Shown here: piece by piece, positions 1 to 8,988 of the stretch
Position numbering within the stretch: position 1 is the stretch's first letter
How the letters are laid out: each line of letters starts with the position of its first letter
NCBI GenBank assembly: GCA_031417555.1
Contig: JANOVV010000044.1
Span: 10,610 to 74,609, forward strand
Source of the DNA: JADKIH01 sp031417555
GTDB taxonomy: Bacteria; Bacteroidota; Bacteroidia; AKYH767-A; 2013-40CM-41-45
Reading direction: 5' to 3'
DNA: 64,000 nt
Position numbers and translations under genes: made by a program
Notes under the pieces: generated by a model
Told to the model about the DNA's origin: nothing
The model's input: only the letters and a program-made list of their open reading frames with translations
Database searches by the model: none

Positions 1-494
1 GACAAGATGTTGCCATTGTTGGAGCAGGCGATACTGCTGCTGAAGAAGCGACATATCTAGCGAAACTTTGCAAAAAAGTTTATATGATTGTTCGTAAAGA
101 TGAAATGCGTGCCAGTAAAGCTATGCAGCATCGTGTAGAGAACACAGCTAATATTGAAATTCTATGGAATACTTCAACGAAAGAAATTGTCGGTGATAAA
201 ACCGTAAACGGTGTAATCGTTGTGAATAATAAAACCGGTATTGAAAAAAAATTAGATGTTCAGGGATTTTTTGTTGCTATCGGGCATGAACCAAATTCTG
301 TCATCTTTAAGAACTGGTTGGAAATGGATGAAGTCGGATACATTAAAACAATTCCGGGATCGAGTAAAACGAATGTTAAAGGTGTTTTTGCGTCAGGCGA
401 TGTCGCTGATAAAATCTATCGGCAGGCAGTAACTGCTGCAGGAACAGGTTGCATGGCGGCTATGGATGCTGAAAGGTACCTGGCACATAAATGA
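1..494 (+). CDS. trxB: Thioredoxin reductase, C-terminal part (5' truncated by window edge)
   Basis: The reading frame is open from base 3 to the TGA stop, so the start lies outside the window. The first visible residues form the NADPH-binding Rossmann motif (VAIVGAGDTAAEEA), followed by a strand and the basic patch VRKDEMRASKAM typical of the NADPH 2'-phosphate pocket. The end carries the FAD-closing motif GVFASGDVAD and an RQAVTAAGTGCMAA helix. These are hallmarks of low-molecular-weight thioredoxin reductases, which pass electrons from NADPH through FAD to thioredoxin in the cytoplasm. The CxxC redox pair would lie upstream and is not visible, so a ferredoxin/flavodoxin reductase of the same fold cannot be fully excluded. 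Confidence 0.88.
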   Translation, partial: QDVAIVGAGDTAAEEATYLAKLCKKVYMIVRKDEMRASKAMQHRVENTANIEILWNTSTKEIVGDKTVNGVIVVNNKTGIEKKLDVQGFFVAIGHEPNSVIFKNWLEMDEVGYIKTIPGSSKTNVKGVFASGDVADKIYRQAVTAAGTGCMAAMDAERYLAHK

Positions 495-515
495 TTAAAT
501 ATTGAAAATTAATTT

Positions 516-2156
516 TCAATATTTAACAACTTTTCTAACTATGCTTCCTTCTGTTGTTGAAAGTCGGATAAAATAAAATCCATTTTTCAAATTTTGGTCA
601 TTGATAATCGTATATGCATTTACAGACCTTGCTGATGCATTTTCTATTTTACTACTTATAATTTGTCCAACGGCATTAATCATTTCCAAGCGGATAGTTT
701 GAGATGATTTAGAAAAAAATCTCACGTTCAGATTTTCAGAAAAAGGATTCGGATAAACACCAATTACTTCATCTTGCGATGGAACTGAACCGGTTGATAA
801 AATATAACTTGCTAATCGAAAATCAGGAATACCATAACCTAATGTATCGTTTGGATTAAGATAATAATTCGCACTCTTCTCAATAGCACTTTTAATTTGC
901 ATTGCATTCAGAGATGGAAACTCCTGCCATAAACAAGTTGCGGCTCCGGCCAAAATAGGACAAGCAAAAGAAGTTCCGCTTCCTGTTGAAATTCCTCCGC
1001 CTGCATTCGCAAGTGTACAAGCCACTCCTCTTGCTGCCAAATTAGGTTTAACAGCACCATCGGAAGCCGGCCCCCAGCTGCTGAAAGAAACATGATTTCC
1101 ATTGGCATAAACAGCAGCAATACTAAGAACACTATCACCATCCGAAGGAGCACTTATATAATGCCATGAATTATTTCCTGAATTACCTGCACTGGTAATT
1201 ACTAATATTCCTTTTGAAACCGCTATATCGGCAGCAATACTTGAAGGACAATGATCGCCATCCATATCTAAATAGCTATGATTAGATGCGGGATCATCAA
1301 ATTCAGTGTAGCCAAGGGAAGAAGATATTACATCAGCACCAGCGCTATCGGCATATTCTGCAGCCGCTTCCCAATTATACTCTTCAATTATATTTTCAGT
1401 GAAAACATCTTCTGTACGAAGTAAAAGAAAAGCAGCATCAGGTGCAGTGCCTACTAGTTGCCCGGGAACATTCCCTGCAATAGTGCTTAATACAGACATT
1501 CCGTGATCATTGTCTTCATAAACCTGAGAATCGCCGGTAACAAAATCCCATGTAGCAATAATATTATCTAGAATTCTTATATTATCAAAAGCCGGAAGTT
1601 GATCAACAGAATAAAAACCTGCATCAAGAATGGCTATGAGCATACCATTTCCGGTATATCCTTGTTCGTGCAAATACTCACCATTCATCTGGTGAATCTG
1701 ATCGTAAGAATCTCCGTAATCAAAACTATTTATTCTGAATTGTGAGTTTACATTTAAGGAAGGATCTACGAAAAGTTCCTTTGACTGCCCTGCAAAATTC
1801 TGAATAAAAATAATTTTTGCAGATTTAACAAATGGCAATGATAAAACAGATGACAAAACCAAAGAATCACATTCAATGGAAATTCCATTCAACCATTTAC
1901 TACGTGTAAACACAAAAGCGCCTTTAGAAATAACCGAATTAATATAGTTTGAATTGACAGGCAAATCCTGTTCAACAACAGGAATATTTTGTGCCGCTCG
2001 CCGGGCTATGGCACGGGGTGAAAGAAACGATGAAGGATCATTTACAGAAAATGAACTACCATTTTTATCCTTGAACTGAATAAAATATTTATTCTTCGCA
2101 GGCTGTGATAAGGCAAGCAAAGGAATTAAAAAGAAAATGAGAATATATCTAATCAT
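516..2156 (-). CDS. Secreted S8 (subtilisin-like) serine peptidase with T9SS type A sorting domain
   Basis: 546 residues. A signal peptide (residues 1-18) is followed by a propeptide-like region and a subtilase domain. The catalytic triad is visible: Asp178 in AILDAGF, His218 in NDHGMSV and Ser396 in GTSFACP, with the oxyanion Asn325 in TSAGNSG. The last 80 residues (VYPNPFSENLNVRF onward, ending FIRLSTTEGSIVRKVVKY) match a T9SS type A C-terminal sorting domain, so the protein is expected outside the cell or on its surface. The Asp motif is DAG rather than DSG/DTG. Its ATG follows the stop of the upstream lipoprotein gene by one base, so the two are probably cotranscribed. Confidence 0.92.
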   Translation of the reverse strand: MIRYILIFFLIPLLALSQPAKNKYFIQFKDKNGSSFSVNDPSSFLSPRAIARRAAQNIPVVEQDLPVNSNYINSVISKGAFVFTRSKWLNGISIECDSLVLSSVLSLPFVKSAKIIFIQNFAGQSKELFVDPSLNVNSQFRINSFDYGDSYDQIHQMNGEYLHEQGYTGNGMLIAILDAGFYSVDQLPAFDNIRILDNIIATWDFVTGDSQVYEDNDHGMSVLSTIAGNVPGQLVGTAPDAAFLLLRTEDVFTENIIEEYNWEAAAEYADSAGADVISSSLGYTEFDDPASNHSYLDMDGDHCPSSIAADIAVSKGILVITSAGNSGNNSWHYISAPSDGDSVLSIAAVYANGNHVSFSSWGPASDGAVKPNLAARGVACTLANAGGGISTGSGTSFACPILAGAATCLWQEFPSLNAMQIKSAIEKSANYYLNPNDTLGYGIPDFRLASYILSTGSVPSQDEVIGVYPNPFSENLNVRFFSKSSQTIRLEMINAVGQIISSKIENASARSVNAYTIINDQNLKNGFYFIRLSTTEGSIVRKVVKY

Positions 2157-2157
2157 A

Positions 2158-2880
2158 TCAGTGCTTGTAATCGGTTATACTTAACTTATATTCAAGGCCA
2201 TTTAAAATAATTGTTCCATTCATGGTATTCTTAGTGTTTACACTGTCAATCTGTTTGAATAACAATCCTGCATGAGTACCATAAATCTCTTTTTTATAAA
2301 TCTTGTTAATCCTAGAGAGAAAATCATTTTGTATTACAGTAATAGTTGAATCAAAAGACATATTATTATATTGACGTGGCTGGTACAATTGATCATAACT
2401 GTAATCTTCTTTCGGGAAAAAATTGAAAGCATTTCCTTCCCAAATCGATTCTGAAGTTATTGGAAATTTAAGTCGGACAAAACGAATGTTATCCTCCACC
2501 CTCTGAACCGAATATGGAGTAATATTTGCAGTCCATAGATTCATAAATGTCCAAGGAAGGCTATCGTTGACTCTTCTGTAACGCAAAATTATATTTGCTT
2601 TTTTATTTTCACCGTCGAAAAAGGAACTATCTATTTCTTCACGAACGTAGAAATGAAATGCTCCAATTGCTGTATCAACTTCTCCTGCATCATCGCTGTC
2701 GTAATGAACAATAGAATCTACTTCATATTCAACCCAGAAACCTTTTTCAACAGGAAAAAAACTCAAATCCTGCGACTGATCCGCAACTAATAATTCTCTT
2801 TGCTTACAAGAGTATGATAAAAACAATACTCCGCAAACCAGAAATGAAAGTGCTGATTTACGGCTGAGTGATTGAATCAT
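2158..2880 (-). CDS. Lipoprotein of unknown function
   Basis: 240 residues beginning with a lipoprotein signal: a basic start, a hydrophobic stretch and the lipobox LSYSC with the acyl-accepting Cys at about residue 25. The mature part is rich in Asp, Tyr and Trp and appears to be beta-rich. I recognise no catalytic motif. It is first in a two-gene unit with the secreted subtilisin directly downstream (stop and next ATG separated by one base), so it may act in the same export or processing context. The promoter should lie in the roughly 300 bp AT-rich gap shared with the divergent gene at 3179. Confidence 0.8.
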   Translation of the reverse strand: MIQSLSRKSALSFLVCGVLFLSYSCKQRELLVADQSQDLSFFPVEKGFWVEYEVDSIVHYDSDDAGEVDTAIGAFHFYVREEIDSSFFDGENKKANIILRYRRVNDSLPWTFMNLWTANITPYSVQRVEDNIRFVRLKFPITSESIWEGNAFNFFPKEDYSYDQLYQPRQYNNMSFDSTITVIQNDFLSRINKIYKKEIYGTHAGLLFKQIDSVNTKNTMNGTIILNGLEYKLSITDYKH

Positions 2881-3178
2881 ATAATTTTAAACTGTTCACT
2901 ATTTAGGTTTGGAAAATTGTTACAATTTAACGAAATATTTCTTTAAAAATAAATTTCTTTTACTTTTTTACAACCATATGACGTTAGAAATGAGGTTATT
3001 TGATTCATATATGGGTTTTAATGAACTCTCAACTATTCTTTTTGAATAAAACCAATACAATGGATTCATTTCAACTCGAATTAAAAACTTAGAGTAATTA
3101 AAAATTAAGCATTAAATTTTTCTAAATAAGACCCGTTCAATGCAAAGAAGTAATTACTTTAGCACCTAATTTAATAAA

Positions 3179-3829
3179 ATGAATCGCTTAATTCTTATTG
3201 CATTTTGCATTTTTGGACTGAATTCTTCAGCTCAAATTCTCGACGATAATCATTTGGTTCAGTTTTCCGGCGTCATTGTCACCTTCGACAGCTTACAGCC
3301 AATTCCTTTTTCGAGCATTATGATTAAAAATTCTAATCGCGGAACAGTAAGTGATTATTATGGCTTTTTCTCATTCGTTGCGAAGATGAAAGATACTATA
3401 GAGTTCGCCGCTCTGGGGTTTAAAAAAGCTATATTCGTAATTCCCGATACGCTTACCGATCAGCGTTGTTCAATGATACAGATTCTGAAACAAGATACAA
3501 TTCTTTTAAAAGAAGTCATGATTTTTCCATGGCCGACGAAAGAACAATTTAAAGAAGCCTTTCTCCATTTACGAATTCCCGATGATGATTTAACAAGGGC
3601 AGAAAGAAATCTCGACCCTAATCAATTAAGTTATCTTGCTGCCGCTTTGCCCATGGATGGAAGTATGAATTTCAAAAACTATATTGATCAACGTACTACA
3701 GAATTATATTATTCGGGTCAACTTCGTCCTAATACACTACTTGATCCAATTAAATGGGCAAAGTTTATTCAAATGTGGCAGAACGGCGCTTTTAAAAAGA
3801 AGGATTCTAAATACAAAGACGAAAAATAA
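3179..3829 (+). CDS. Carboxypeptidase-regulatory-like domain protein
   Basis: 216 residues with a signal peptide (to about residue 18, ending SSAQ). Residues 28-105 form a carboxypeptidase D regulatory-like beta-sandwich, recognisable from FSGVIVTFDSLQPIPFSSI, then NRGTVSDYYGFFSF and LGFKKAIFVIP. In Bacteroidota such domains are periplasmic or outer-membrane-associated and often precede TonB receptors; here the next gene, 9 bp downstream, is one. The C-terminal half (residues 120-216) is helical, polar and unassigned. A -7-like element (TTACTTTAG) ends about 20 bp before the ATG. The role is inferred from context. Confidence 0.8.
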   Translation: MNRLILIAFCIFGLNSSAQILDDNHLVQFSGVIVTFDSLQPIPFSSIMIKNSNRGTVSDYYGFFSFVAKMKDTIEFAALGFKKAIFVIPDTLTDQRCSMIQILKQDTILLKEVMIFPWPTKEQFKEAFLHLRIPDDDLTRAERNLDPNQLSYLAAALPMDGSMNFKNYIDQRTTELYYSGQLRPNTLLDPIKWAKFIQMWQNGAFKKKDSKYKDEK

Positions 3830-3838
3830 TAGCAGACT

Positions 3839-6349
3839 ATGCTGATTAAACGCTTTGTTGTTTTTCTGTTTTCTCTTTTTTTATTTCTAAACGGATTCGC
3901 CCAAAATGCAACCATTTACGGAACAATTTCAGATTATTTTAATCATCCGCTTTTTGGTGCTTCCGTTTCTGTTTTTGGAAAACCCATAGGCACCACGACC
4001 GATGAAGATGGTAAATATTCTCTCGATATTCCTGTTAATATTAGTCTGAAAATTATAATCTCTTTCACCGGACTTAGTTCCGACAGTATTATTGTAAAAT
4101 TATCGGAAGGAGAAAGAAGAATACTATCAAAAAGTCTGAAAGAAAATATTTTTCAGATGCGTGATGTAACTATCGAAGACCGATCATTCAAAAGTGAAAA
4201 TATTAAAACACTTAATCCTAAAGTCGTAAGGTATTTGCCTACCCCCAATCAAAGTGTTGAAGATCTTTTAAAAACTATGCCGGGCGTTTCTTCTGCCAAT
4301 GAATTAAGCTCTACCTATTCTGTCCGTGGCGGAAACTATGATGAAAATTTAGTTTACATAAATGACTTTGAAGTGTATCGTCCATTGCTCATTCGCTCCG
4401 GTCAGCAAGAGGGGTTGAGTGTAATTAATCCTGACATGGTAGAAGGAATTAATTTTTCAGCAGGAGGATTTGATGCCATATATGGTGATAAGCTTTCTTC
4501 CGTTTTGGATATTAAATACAGAAAACCAAAAACATTTGCAGGTTCAATAAGTGCAAGCTTACTCGGTGCTTCCATTGAAATAGAGGATCGCACTAAAAAT
4601 CAAAAAATTTATTACATGCTTGGACTTAGACAAAAGTCTAATAAATATCTTTTAAATACTTTTGAAACAAAAGGAGAATACAATCCTTCATTTACCGACA
4701 TTCAATTATTAACAGGCTATGATTTCAATGAAAAATTTAGTCTTGAAATTTTTAGTAACTATTCCAGAAATCGGTACAATCTTGTACCGGAATCCAGAGA
4801 AACAAATTTCGGAACAATAAATGATGCCAAAAGATTTACAGTTTATTTCGAAGGGCAGGAAGCAGATCGATATGAAACCACGACAGGTGCGCTTTCTTTT
4901 AATTATCGCCCGAAGCAAACATTAAAACTTAAATTCATTACAAGTATTTACGGCACGAATGAAGAAGAAAACTTTGACATCCTTGGCCAGTATTTTCTTG
5001 ATCAGCTGGAAGCCGATTTAGGAAAAGCGAGTTTCGGTGATGTTGCTTTTAATCTTGGAGTAGGTTCTTTTTTAAATCATGCAAGGAACCGGCTTCAGGG
5101 AAAAGTTTATAGTGCTGAACATAAAGGAGAACTTATCGGAGAACGTACCTTGTTTCAATGGGGTATTAAAGCACAACATGAGAAAATTGAGGATCGTTTA
5201 CACGAATGGTATTACAATGATTCTTCAGGATTTTCTATTCCATCATACAGGGATTCTATCAATCCGCAAATAGTACTAAACGATGTTGTGATTAGTAAAA
5301 ACACAATATCCTCCGATCGTTTTTCCGGCTACATACAAAATACGTGGCAGTTAACAGATACAAACAAACTGATTTTGACAACCGGCATCCGCGCGAATTA
5401 TTGGAATCTAAACAAACAAATTGTTGTTAGTCCGCGTGCTTCACTAACCTTCAAACCTTCCTGGAACCGCCAGTTAATTTTTCGAACAGCCGGTGGCTTT
5501 TACTATCAGCCTCCCTTCTACCGGGAGCTTCGTGATTTAGACGGAAAAATTTATTTGAATACAAAGGCTCAAAAATCTATTCATGCCGTTATTGGAGGCG
5601 ACTATCTTTTTCTTGCATTAGGTAGAGAATTTAAATTAACAACTGAAATATTTTATAAATTTCTGGAAGAATTGATTCCCTATAAGGTCAATGATATTCG
5701 GATTCGATATTTACCCAATTTTACTTCTAAAGGTTATGCAAGAGGAATTGATTTTCGGTTATTCGGTGATTTTGTTCCCGGTGCTGAATCTTGGGTAAGT
5801 TTATCCTTTCTTCAGACTGAAGAAGACATTAAAAATGATTTTTACTACCGATATTTTAACGAAGAAGGAGAAGAAATTATTTCCGGATATACATTCGACA
5901 AAGTCGTAAAAGACAGCATTCGTGTTGAGCCCGGGTATATTCCAAGACCGGCTGATCAGCGTGTCAATTTCGGACTTTTCTTTCAGGATTTTCTTCCGAA
6001 AGCTCCTACTTATAAAATGCAACTGACGATGTTATTCGGTACATCATTACCGTTTGGTCCTCCGGGGAAAGACAGGTATAAAGATGAACTTCGTTCACCT
6101 ACCTATCGCCGTGTTGATATAGGATTTTCAAAACAATTAATTGGAGAAGATGTAAAGAAAAAACCAACGAGTAAGTTTTTCCGAAATGTAGAATCATTAT
6201 GGATAGGTCTGGAAGTTTTCAATCTTTTACAAGTGAGTAATGTTGCATCCTATACCTGGATAACGGATGTTTCCAATGCACGGAAATATGCTGTACCCAA
6301 TTATTTGACGGCACGACAACTTAATTTAAGAATAAGTGCAAAATTTTAA
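3839..6349 (+). CDS. TonB-dependent outer-membrane receptor with CarboxypepD-like N-terminal domain
   Basis: 836 residues: signal peptide ending in NGFAQ, a carboxypeptidase-regulatory-like domain at about 25-110 (ATIYGTISDYFNHPLFGASV, then GTTTDEDGKYSL), a plug domain at about 130-235 (SVEDLLKTMPGVSS, YSVRGGNYDENLVYINDFEV, GGFDAIYGDKLSSVLDI), then a beta-barrel ending in the aromatic-terminated strand LNLRISAKF. Members transport substrates across the outer membrane using TonB energy. No SusD partner is adjacent, so a glycan-uptake role has no support here; the substrate is unknown. It is probably cotranscribed with the gene 9 bp upstream. Confidence 0.92.
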   Translation: MLIKRFVVFLFSLFLFLNGFAQNATIYGTISDYFNHPLFGASVSVFGKPIGTTTDEDGKYSLDIPVNISLKIIISFTGLSSDSIIVKLSEGERRILSKSLKENIFQMRDVTIEDRSFKSENIKTLNPKVVRYLPTPNQSVEDLLKTMPGVSSANELSSTYSVRGGNYDENLVYINDFEVYRPLLIRSGQQEGLSVINPDMVEGINFSAGGFDAIYGDKLSSVLDIKYRKPKTFAGSISASLLGASIEIEDRTKNQKIYYMLGLRQKSNKYLLNTFETKGEYNPSFTDIQLLTGYDFNEKFSLEIFSNYSRNRYNLVPESRETNFGTINDAKRFTVYFEGQEADRYETTTGALSFNYRPKQTLKLKFITSIYGTNEEENFDILGQYFLDQLEADLGKASFGDVAFNLGVGSFLNHARNRLQGKVYSAEHKGELIGERTLFQWGIKAQHEKIEDRLHEWYYNDSSGFSIPSYRDSINPQIVLNDVVISKNTISSDRFSGYIQNTWQLTDTNKLILTTGIRANYWNLNKQIVVSPRASLTFKPSWNRQLIFRTAGGFYYQPPFYRELRDLDGKIYLNTKAQKSIHAVIGGDYLFLALGREFKLTTEIFYKFLEELIPYKVNDIRIRYLPNFTSKGYARGIDFRLFGDFVPGAESWVSLSFLQTEEDIKNDFYYRYFNEEGEEIISGYTFDKVVKDSIRVEPGYIPRPADQRVNFGLFFQDFLPKAPTYKMQLTMLFGTSLPFGPPGKDRYKDELRSPTYRRVDIGFSKQLIGEDVKKKPTSKFFRNVESLWIGLEVFNLLQVSNVASYTWITDVSNARKYAVPNYLTARQLNLRISAKF

Positions 6350-6397
6350 ATTTGTAAGAATGATTTATAGAAAAAGAAATTAGTTAATAATCAACAA

Positions 6398-6778
6398 ATG
6401 AAAAAATTTATCTTTTTACTTTTCCTTTTACCTTTAAATTTATTTTCGCAACAAATTATATTTTGTGAGTCGGTCGATCAATCAGGCAACCCTAAATATG
6501 CGAGTAAAGAATTTACAATAGGCGAAGATGGAGGTTTTATAAAAATATTAATTAAATCAAATAAAGAAATCGGATCTAGCTCTATCATTTTTGATGTTTA
6601 TAAAGTAAATGATGAAAAAGAACTTTTTAATAATACGGTAAGAATGGAAATACAGCCTGCTGTAACCTGGTTTTATAAAGAGATAACCTTTTTCAAAAGT
6701 GGTATTTACCGGATATATGTTTATGATGAGAAAGACAAATTAATTGGTTTAGGAGATGTAAAAATCAACCTGCGTTGA
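6398..6778 (+). CDS. Small secreted protein of unknown function
   Basis: 126 residues with a clear signal peptide (MKKFIFLLFLLPLNLFSQ). The mature domain looks all-beta, with alternating hydrophobics such as IIFDVYKV and YRIYVYDEKDKLIGL. It lies 48 bp after the TonB receptor on the same strand and abuts the convergent SDR gene end to end. I recognise no family. The segment FYKEITFFKSGIYRIYVYD resembles an Ig-like or DOMON-type beta-sandwich edge, but this is only an impression. Confidence 0.75.
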   Translation: MKKFIFLLFLLPLNLFSQQIIFCESVDQSGNPKYASKEFTIGEDGGFIKILIKSNKEIGSSSIIFDVYKVNDEKELFNNTVRMEIQPAVTWFYKEITFFKSGIYRIYVYDEKDKLIGLGDVKINLR

Positions 6779-7591
6779 TTATTTAAATGGCGAATTATTT
6801 TCTTTTGCCATATGATTAAAAACTAATTTATCCATCAGTGAAGGAAAAAATTTATTCATCCACACAGTTACTTTTCCATTTCCTGTTAACAAAAGATCAC
6901 GCTTACGGTTAATCACTGCATTATAAATATGTGAAGCTACTTTTTCTGGCTTCATCATTTTTTCTTCCGTACGAGGAGACGAAGCCTGAGGCTTTCCATT
7001 TTCAGATAAAGCATTTTTACGAATCTCAGTTGCTGTGAATCCGGGGCATGCTACCAGTACATGTAAATTATTTTTAAGATTTTCCGTCCGCAATGTTTCC
7101 AGAAATCCTTCCATGGCAAATTTAGAAGCCGAATAACCTGTACGACCCGGAAGTCCTTTTTTCCCTGCGATTGAAGAAATGCCCACTAAACTTCCTTTTG
7201 ATTTTAACAAATAGGGTAAAGCAAATTTTGCACAATAAACCGTTCCCCAAAAATTTACAGCCATTACTTTTTTTAAAACATCCAGTTCGGTATCATTAAA
7301 AAGAGCACGCATGGATATTCCTGCATTGCAAATCAAGACATCTATTTTTCCAAAACCATGAATAGTCTCTTCAATTAATTTTTTACAATCTGCTTCAATG
7401 CTCACATCGCAAATAACACTCAATACTTCCTTTCCACTTTGTTGCAGTCTTTTCTTGACGTCTTCCAGCTTTTGAGAGTCTCGCGCAGCAATAACAACCT
7501 TGAATTTTTTTGAAGCAAATTCTTCGGCAAGAGCTGCTCCAATTCCACCGGAAGCACCTGTAATTACTACAACTTTTTTCTCTTCAGACAT
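6779..7591 (-). CDS. Short-chain dehydrogenase/reductase (SDR)
   Basis: 270 residues of classical SDR architecture. The cofactor motif TGASGGIG is at 11-18, the NAG motif at 89-91, and the catalytic residues are Asn113, Ser140, Tyr153 and Lys157 (YSASK). An Arg in AARDSQK after the second strand favours NADP(H). The C-terminal extension has a hydrophobic helix, as in membrane-associated 'DHRS7-like' SDRs. Its ATG overlaps the last base of the FAD-linked oxidase stop, making it the last gene of a three-gene operon. The substrate is unknown. Confidence 0.9.
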   Translation of the reverse strand: MSEEKKVVVITGASGGIGAALAEEFASKKFKVVIAARDSQKLEDVKKRLQQSGKEVLSVICDVSIEADCKKLIEETIHGFGKIDVLICNAGISMRALFNDTELDVLKKVMAVNFWGTVYCAKFALPYLLKSKGSLVGISSIAGKKGLPGRTGYSASKFAMEGFLETLRTENLKNNLHVLVACPGFTATEIRKNALSENGKPQASSPRTEEKMMKPEKVASHIYNAVINRKRDLLLTGNGKVTVWMNKFFPSLMDKLVFNHMAKENNSPFK

Positions 7592-8988
7592 CAGGCAAAA
7601 ATTTTTCCGGGATTTAATATTCCTTTAGGATCAAAAAGGGTTTTAATTCCTTTCATCAGATCGAGTTGTGTTTTATTGAAAGCAATGTCAAGATAATTTT
7701 TTTGCACATAACCAATTCCATGTTCACCGGAAATAGTTCCACCCAATTCTACACACAATTGAAATATTTCCCGGATACCCATTGGGACTTTTGTATTCCA
7801 GTCTTCGTCGGATATTTCTTCTTTAATAATATTTACATGTAAATTTCCATCTCCGGCATGACCGTAACAGACACTTCGAAAGCCGTATTTCTTTCCAATC
7901 TCTTTAACACCCCTCAATAAGCGTGGTAATTCGGCGCGAGGTACAACGGTGTCTTCTTCCTTGTAAATGGAATGAGATTTAACGGCCTCACCTGCCGAAC
8001 GACGTGCTCGCCAAAGATCAGCTTTTTGTTGCGCCGTATCAGCAAAAAGAACTTCATCACATTCATATTGATAAAGAATTTCGGAAATTTTTTCACACTC
8101 TTTAAATAAAATATCACGATCTGTACCATCCACTTCAATAAGCAGATGAGCTTTGATGTTATCCTTCAAAGGAATTTTCACGTCAACGAATTTCATTACA
8201 TATTCAATACAATCACGTTCCATAAACTCTAAAGCGGATGGTGTAATGCCCGACTGAAATATTGCAGAAACTGCTTCACATGCTTTTTCTGCACTAAAAA
8301 ACGGAACCAGCATTAAGAGATTTTCCGTTGGAAGAGGTAGTAATTTAAAAACGATTTTTGTAATTATGCCAAGAGTTCCTTCGCTGCCAATAATTAATTG
8401 AGTAAGATTATAACCGGTAGAATTTTTTAAAACATTGGCTCCTGTCCATATAATTTCTCCTGTTGTTAAAACGATTTCACAATTCAAAACATAATCTTTT
8501 GTAACGCCATACTTAACGGCTTTAGGTCCGCCCGCACTTTCTGCAAGGTTGCCGCCCAGAAAACAACTTCCGCGGCTTGCCGGATCGGGCGGATAAAAAA
8601 GATTTTTTTCCATAACAGCATCCTGAAAAACCTGGTTGATTACACCGGGTTCAACAGTTGCCTGGAGATTTCTTTCATCAATACTGATTATTTTATTTAA
8701 CCGGTTCATGGCAATGACGACACCGCCAAAAACCGGCAATGCACCTCCGCTTAATCCTGTGCCGGCACCTCTTGGAGTTACTGCAATATTTTCCCGATTG
8801 CAAATTTTTAATATTTGAGAAATTTCATTGGCATTTCCCGGACGCAATACAACTTCCGGATAAAAACGCAGATCTTCCGTATAGTCTTTGGAATTTTGTT
8901 CGAGTATTTCTTTATCTGTAAAAGTGAATTCTTCTCCAATAATTGCAGCGAATTCTTTTATATGCTCTGAAGAAACTTTACTAAACAT
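7591..8988 (-). CDS. FAD-binding oxidoreductase, GlcD / D-lactate dehydrogenase family
   Basis: 465 residues, the usual length for GlcD-type flavoproteins. The PP-loop of the VAO-type FAD domain is visible (VTPRGAGTGLSGGALP) along with FYPPDPAS and SAGGPKAVKYG. The C-terminal substrate domain has the conserved GHAGDGNLHVNI and SGEHGIGYVQK motifs, which supply metal and substrate ligands. The family oxidises D-2-hydroxy acids such as glycolate or D-lactate and passes electrons to the respiratory chain or to Fe-S partners. It sits between a beta-propeller protein and an SDR, overlapping both neighbours by one base. The exact substrate cannot be read from the sequence. Confidence 0.9.
   Translation of the reverse strand: MFSKVSSEHIKEFAAIIGEEFTFTDKEILEQNSKDYTEDLRFYPEVVLRPGNANEISQILKICNRENIAVTPRGAGTGLSGGALPVFGGVVIAMNRLNKIISIDERNLQATVEPGVINQVFQDAVMEKNLFYPPDPASRGSCFLGGNLAESAGGPKAVKYGVTKDYVLNCEIVLTTGEIIWTGANVLKNSTGYNLTQLIIGSEGTLGIITKIVFKLLPLPTENLLMLVPFFSAEKACEAVSAIFQSGITPSALEFMERDCIEYVMKFVDVKIPLKDNIKAHLLIEVDGTDRDILFKECEKISEILYQYECDEVLFADTAQQKADLWRARRSAGEAVKSHSIYKEEDTVVPRAELPRLLRGVKEIGKKYGFRSVCYGHAGDGNLHVNIIKEEISDEDWNTKVPMGIREIFQLCVELGGTISGEHGIGYVQKNYLDIAFNKTQLDLMKGIKTLFDPKGILNPGKIFA

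Noticed and set aside
8636..8921. Plus-strand frames within the FAD-linked oxidase gene
   Set aside because: They lie antisense to a well-supported gene with catalytic motifs and have no conserved features.
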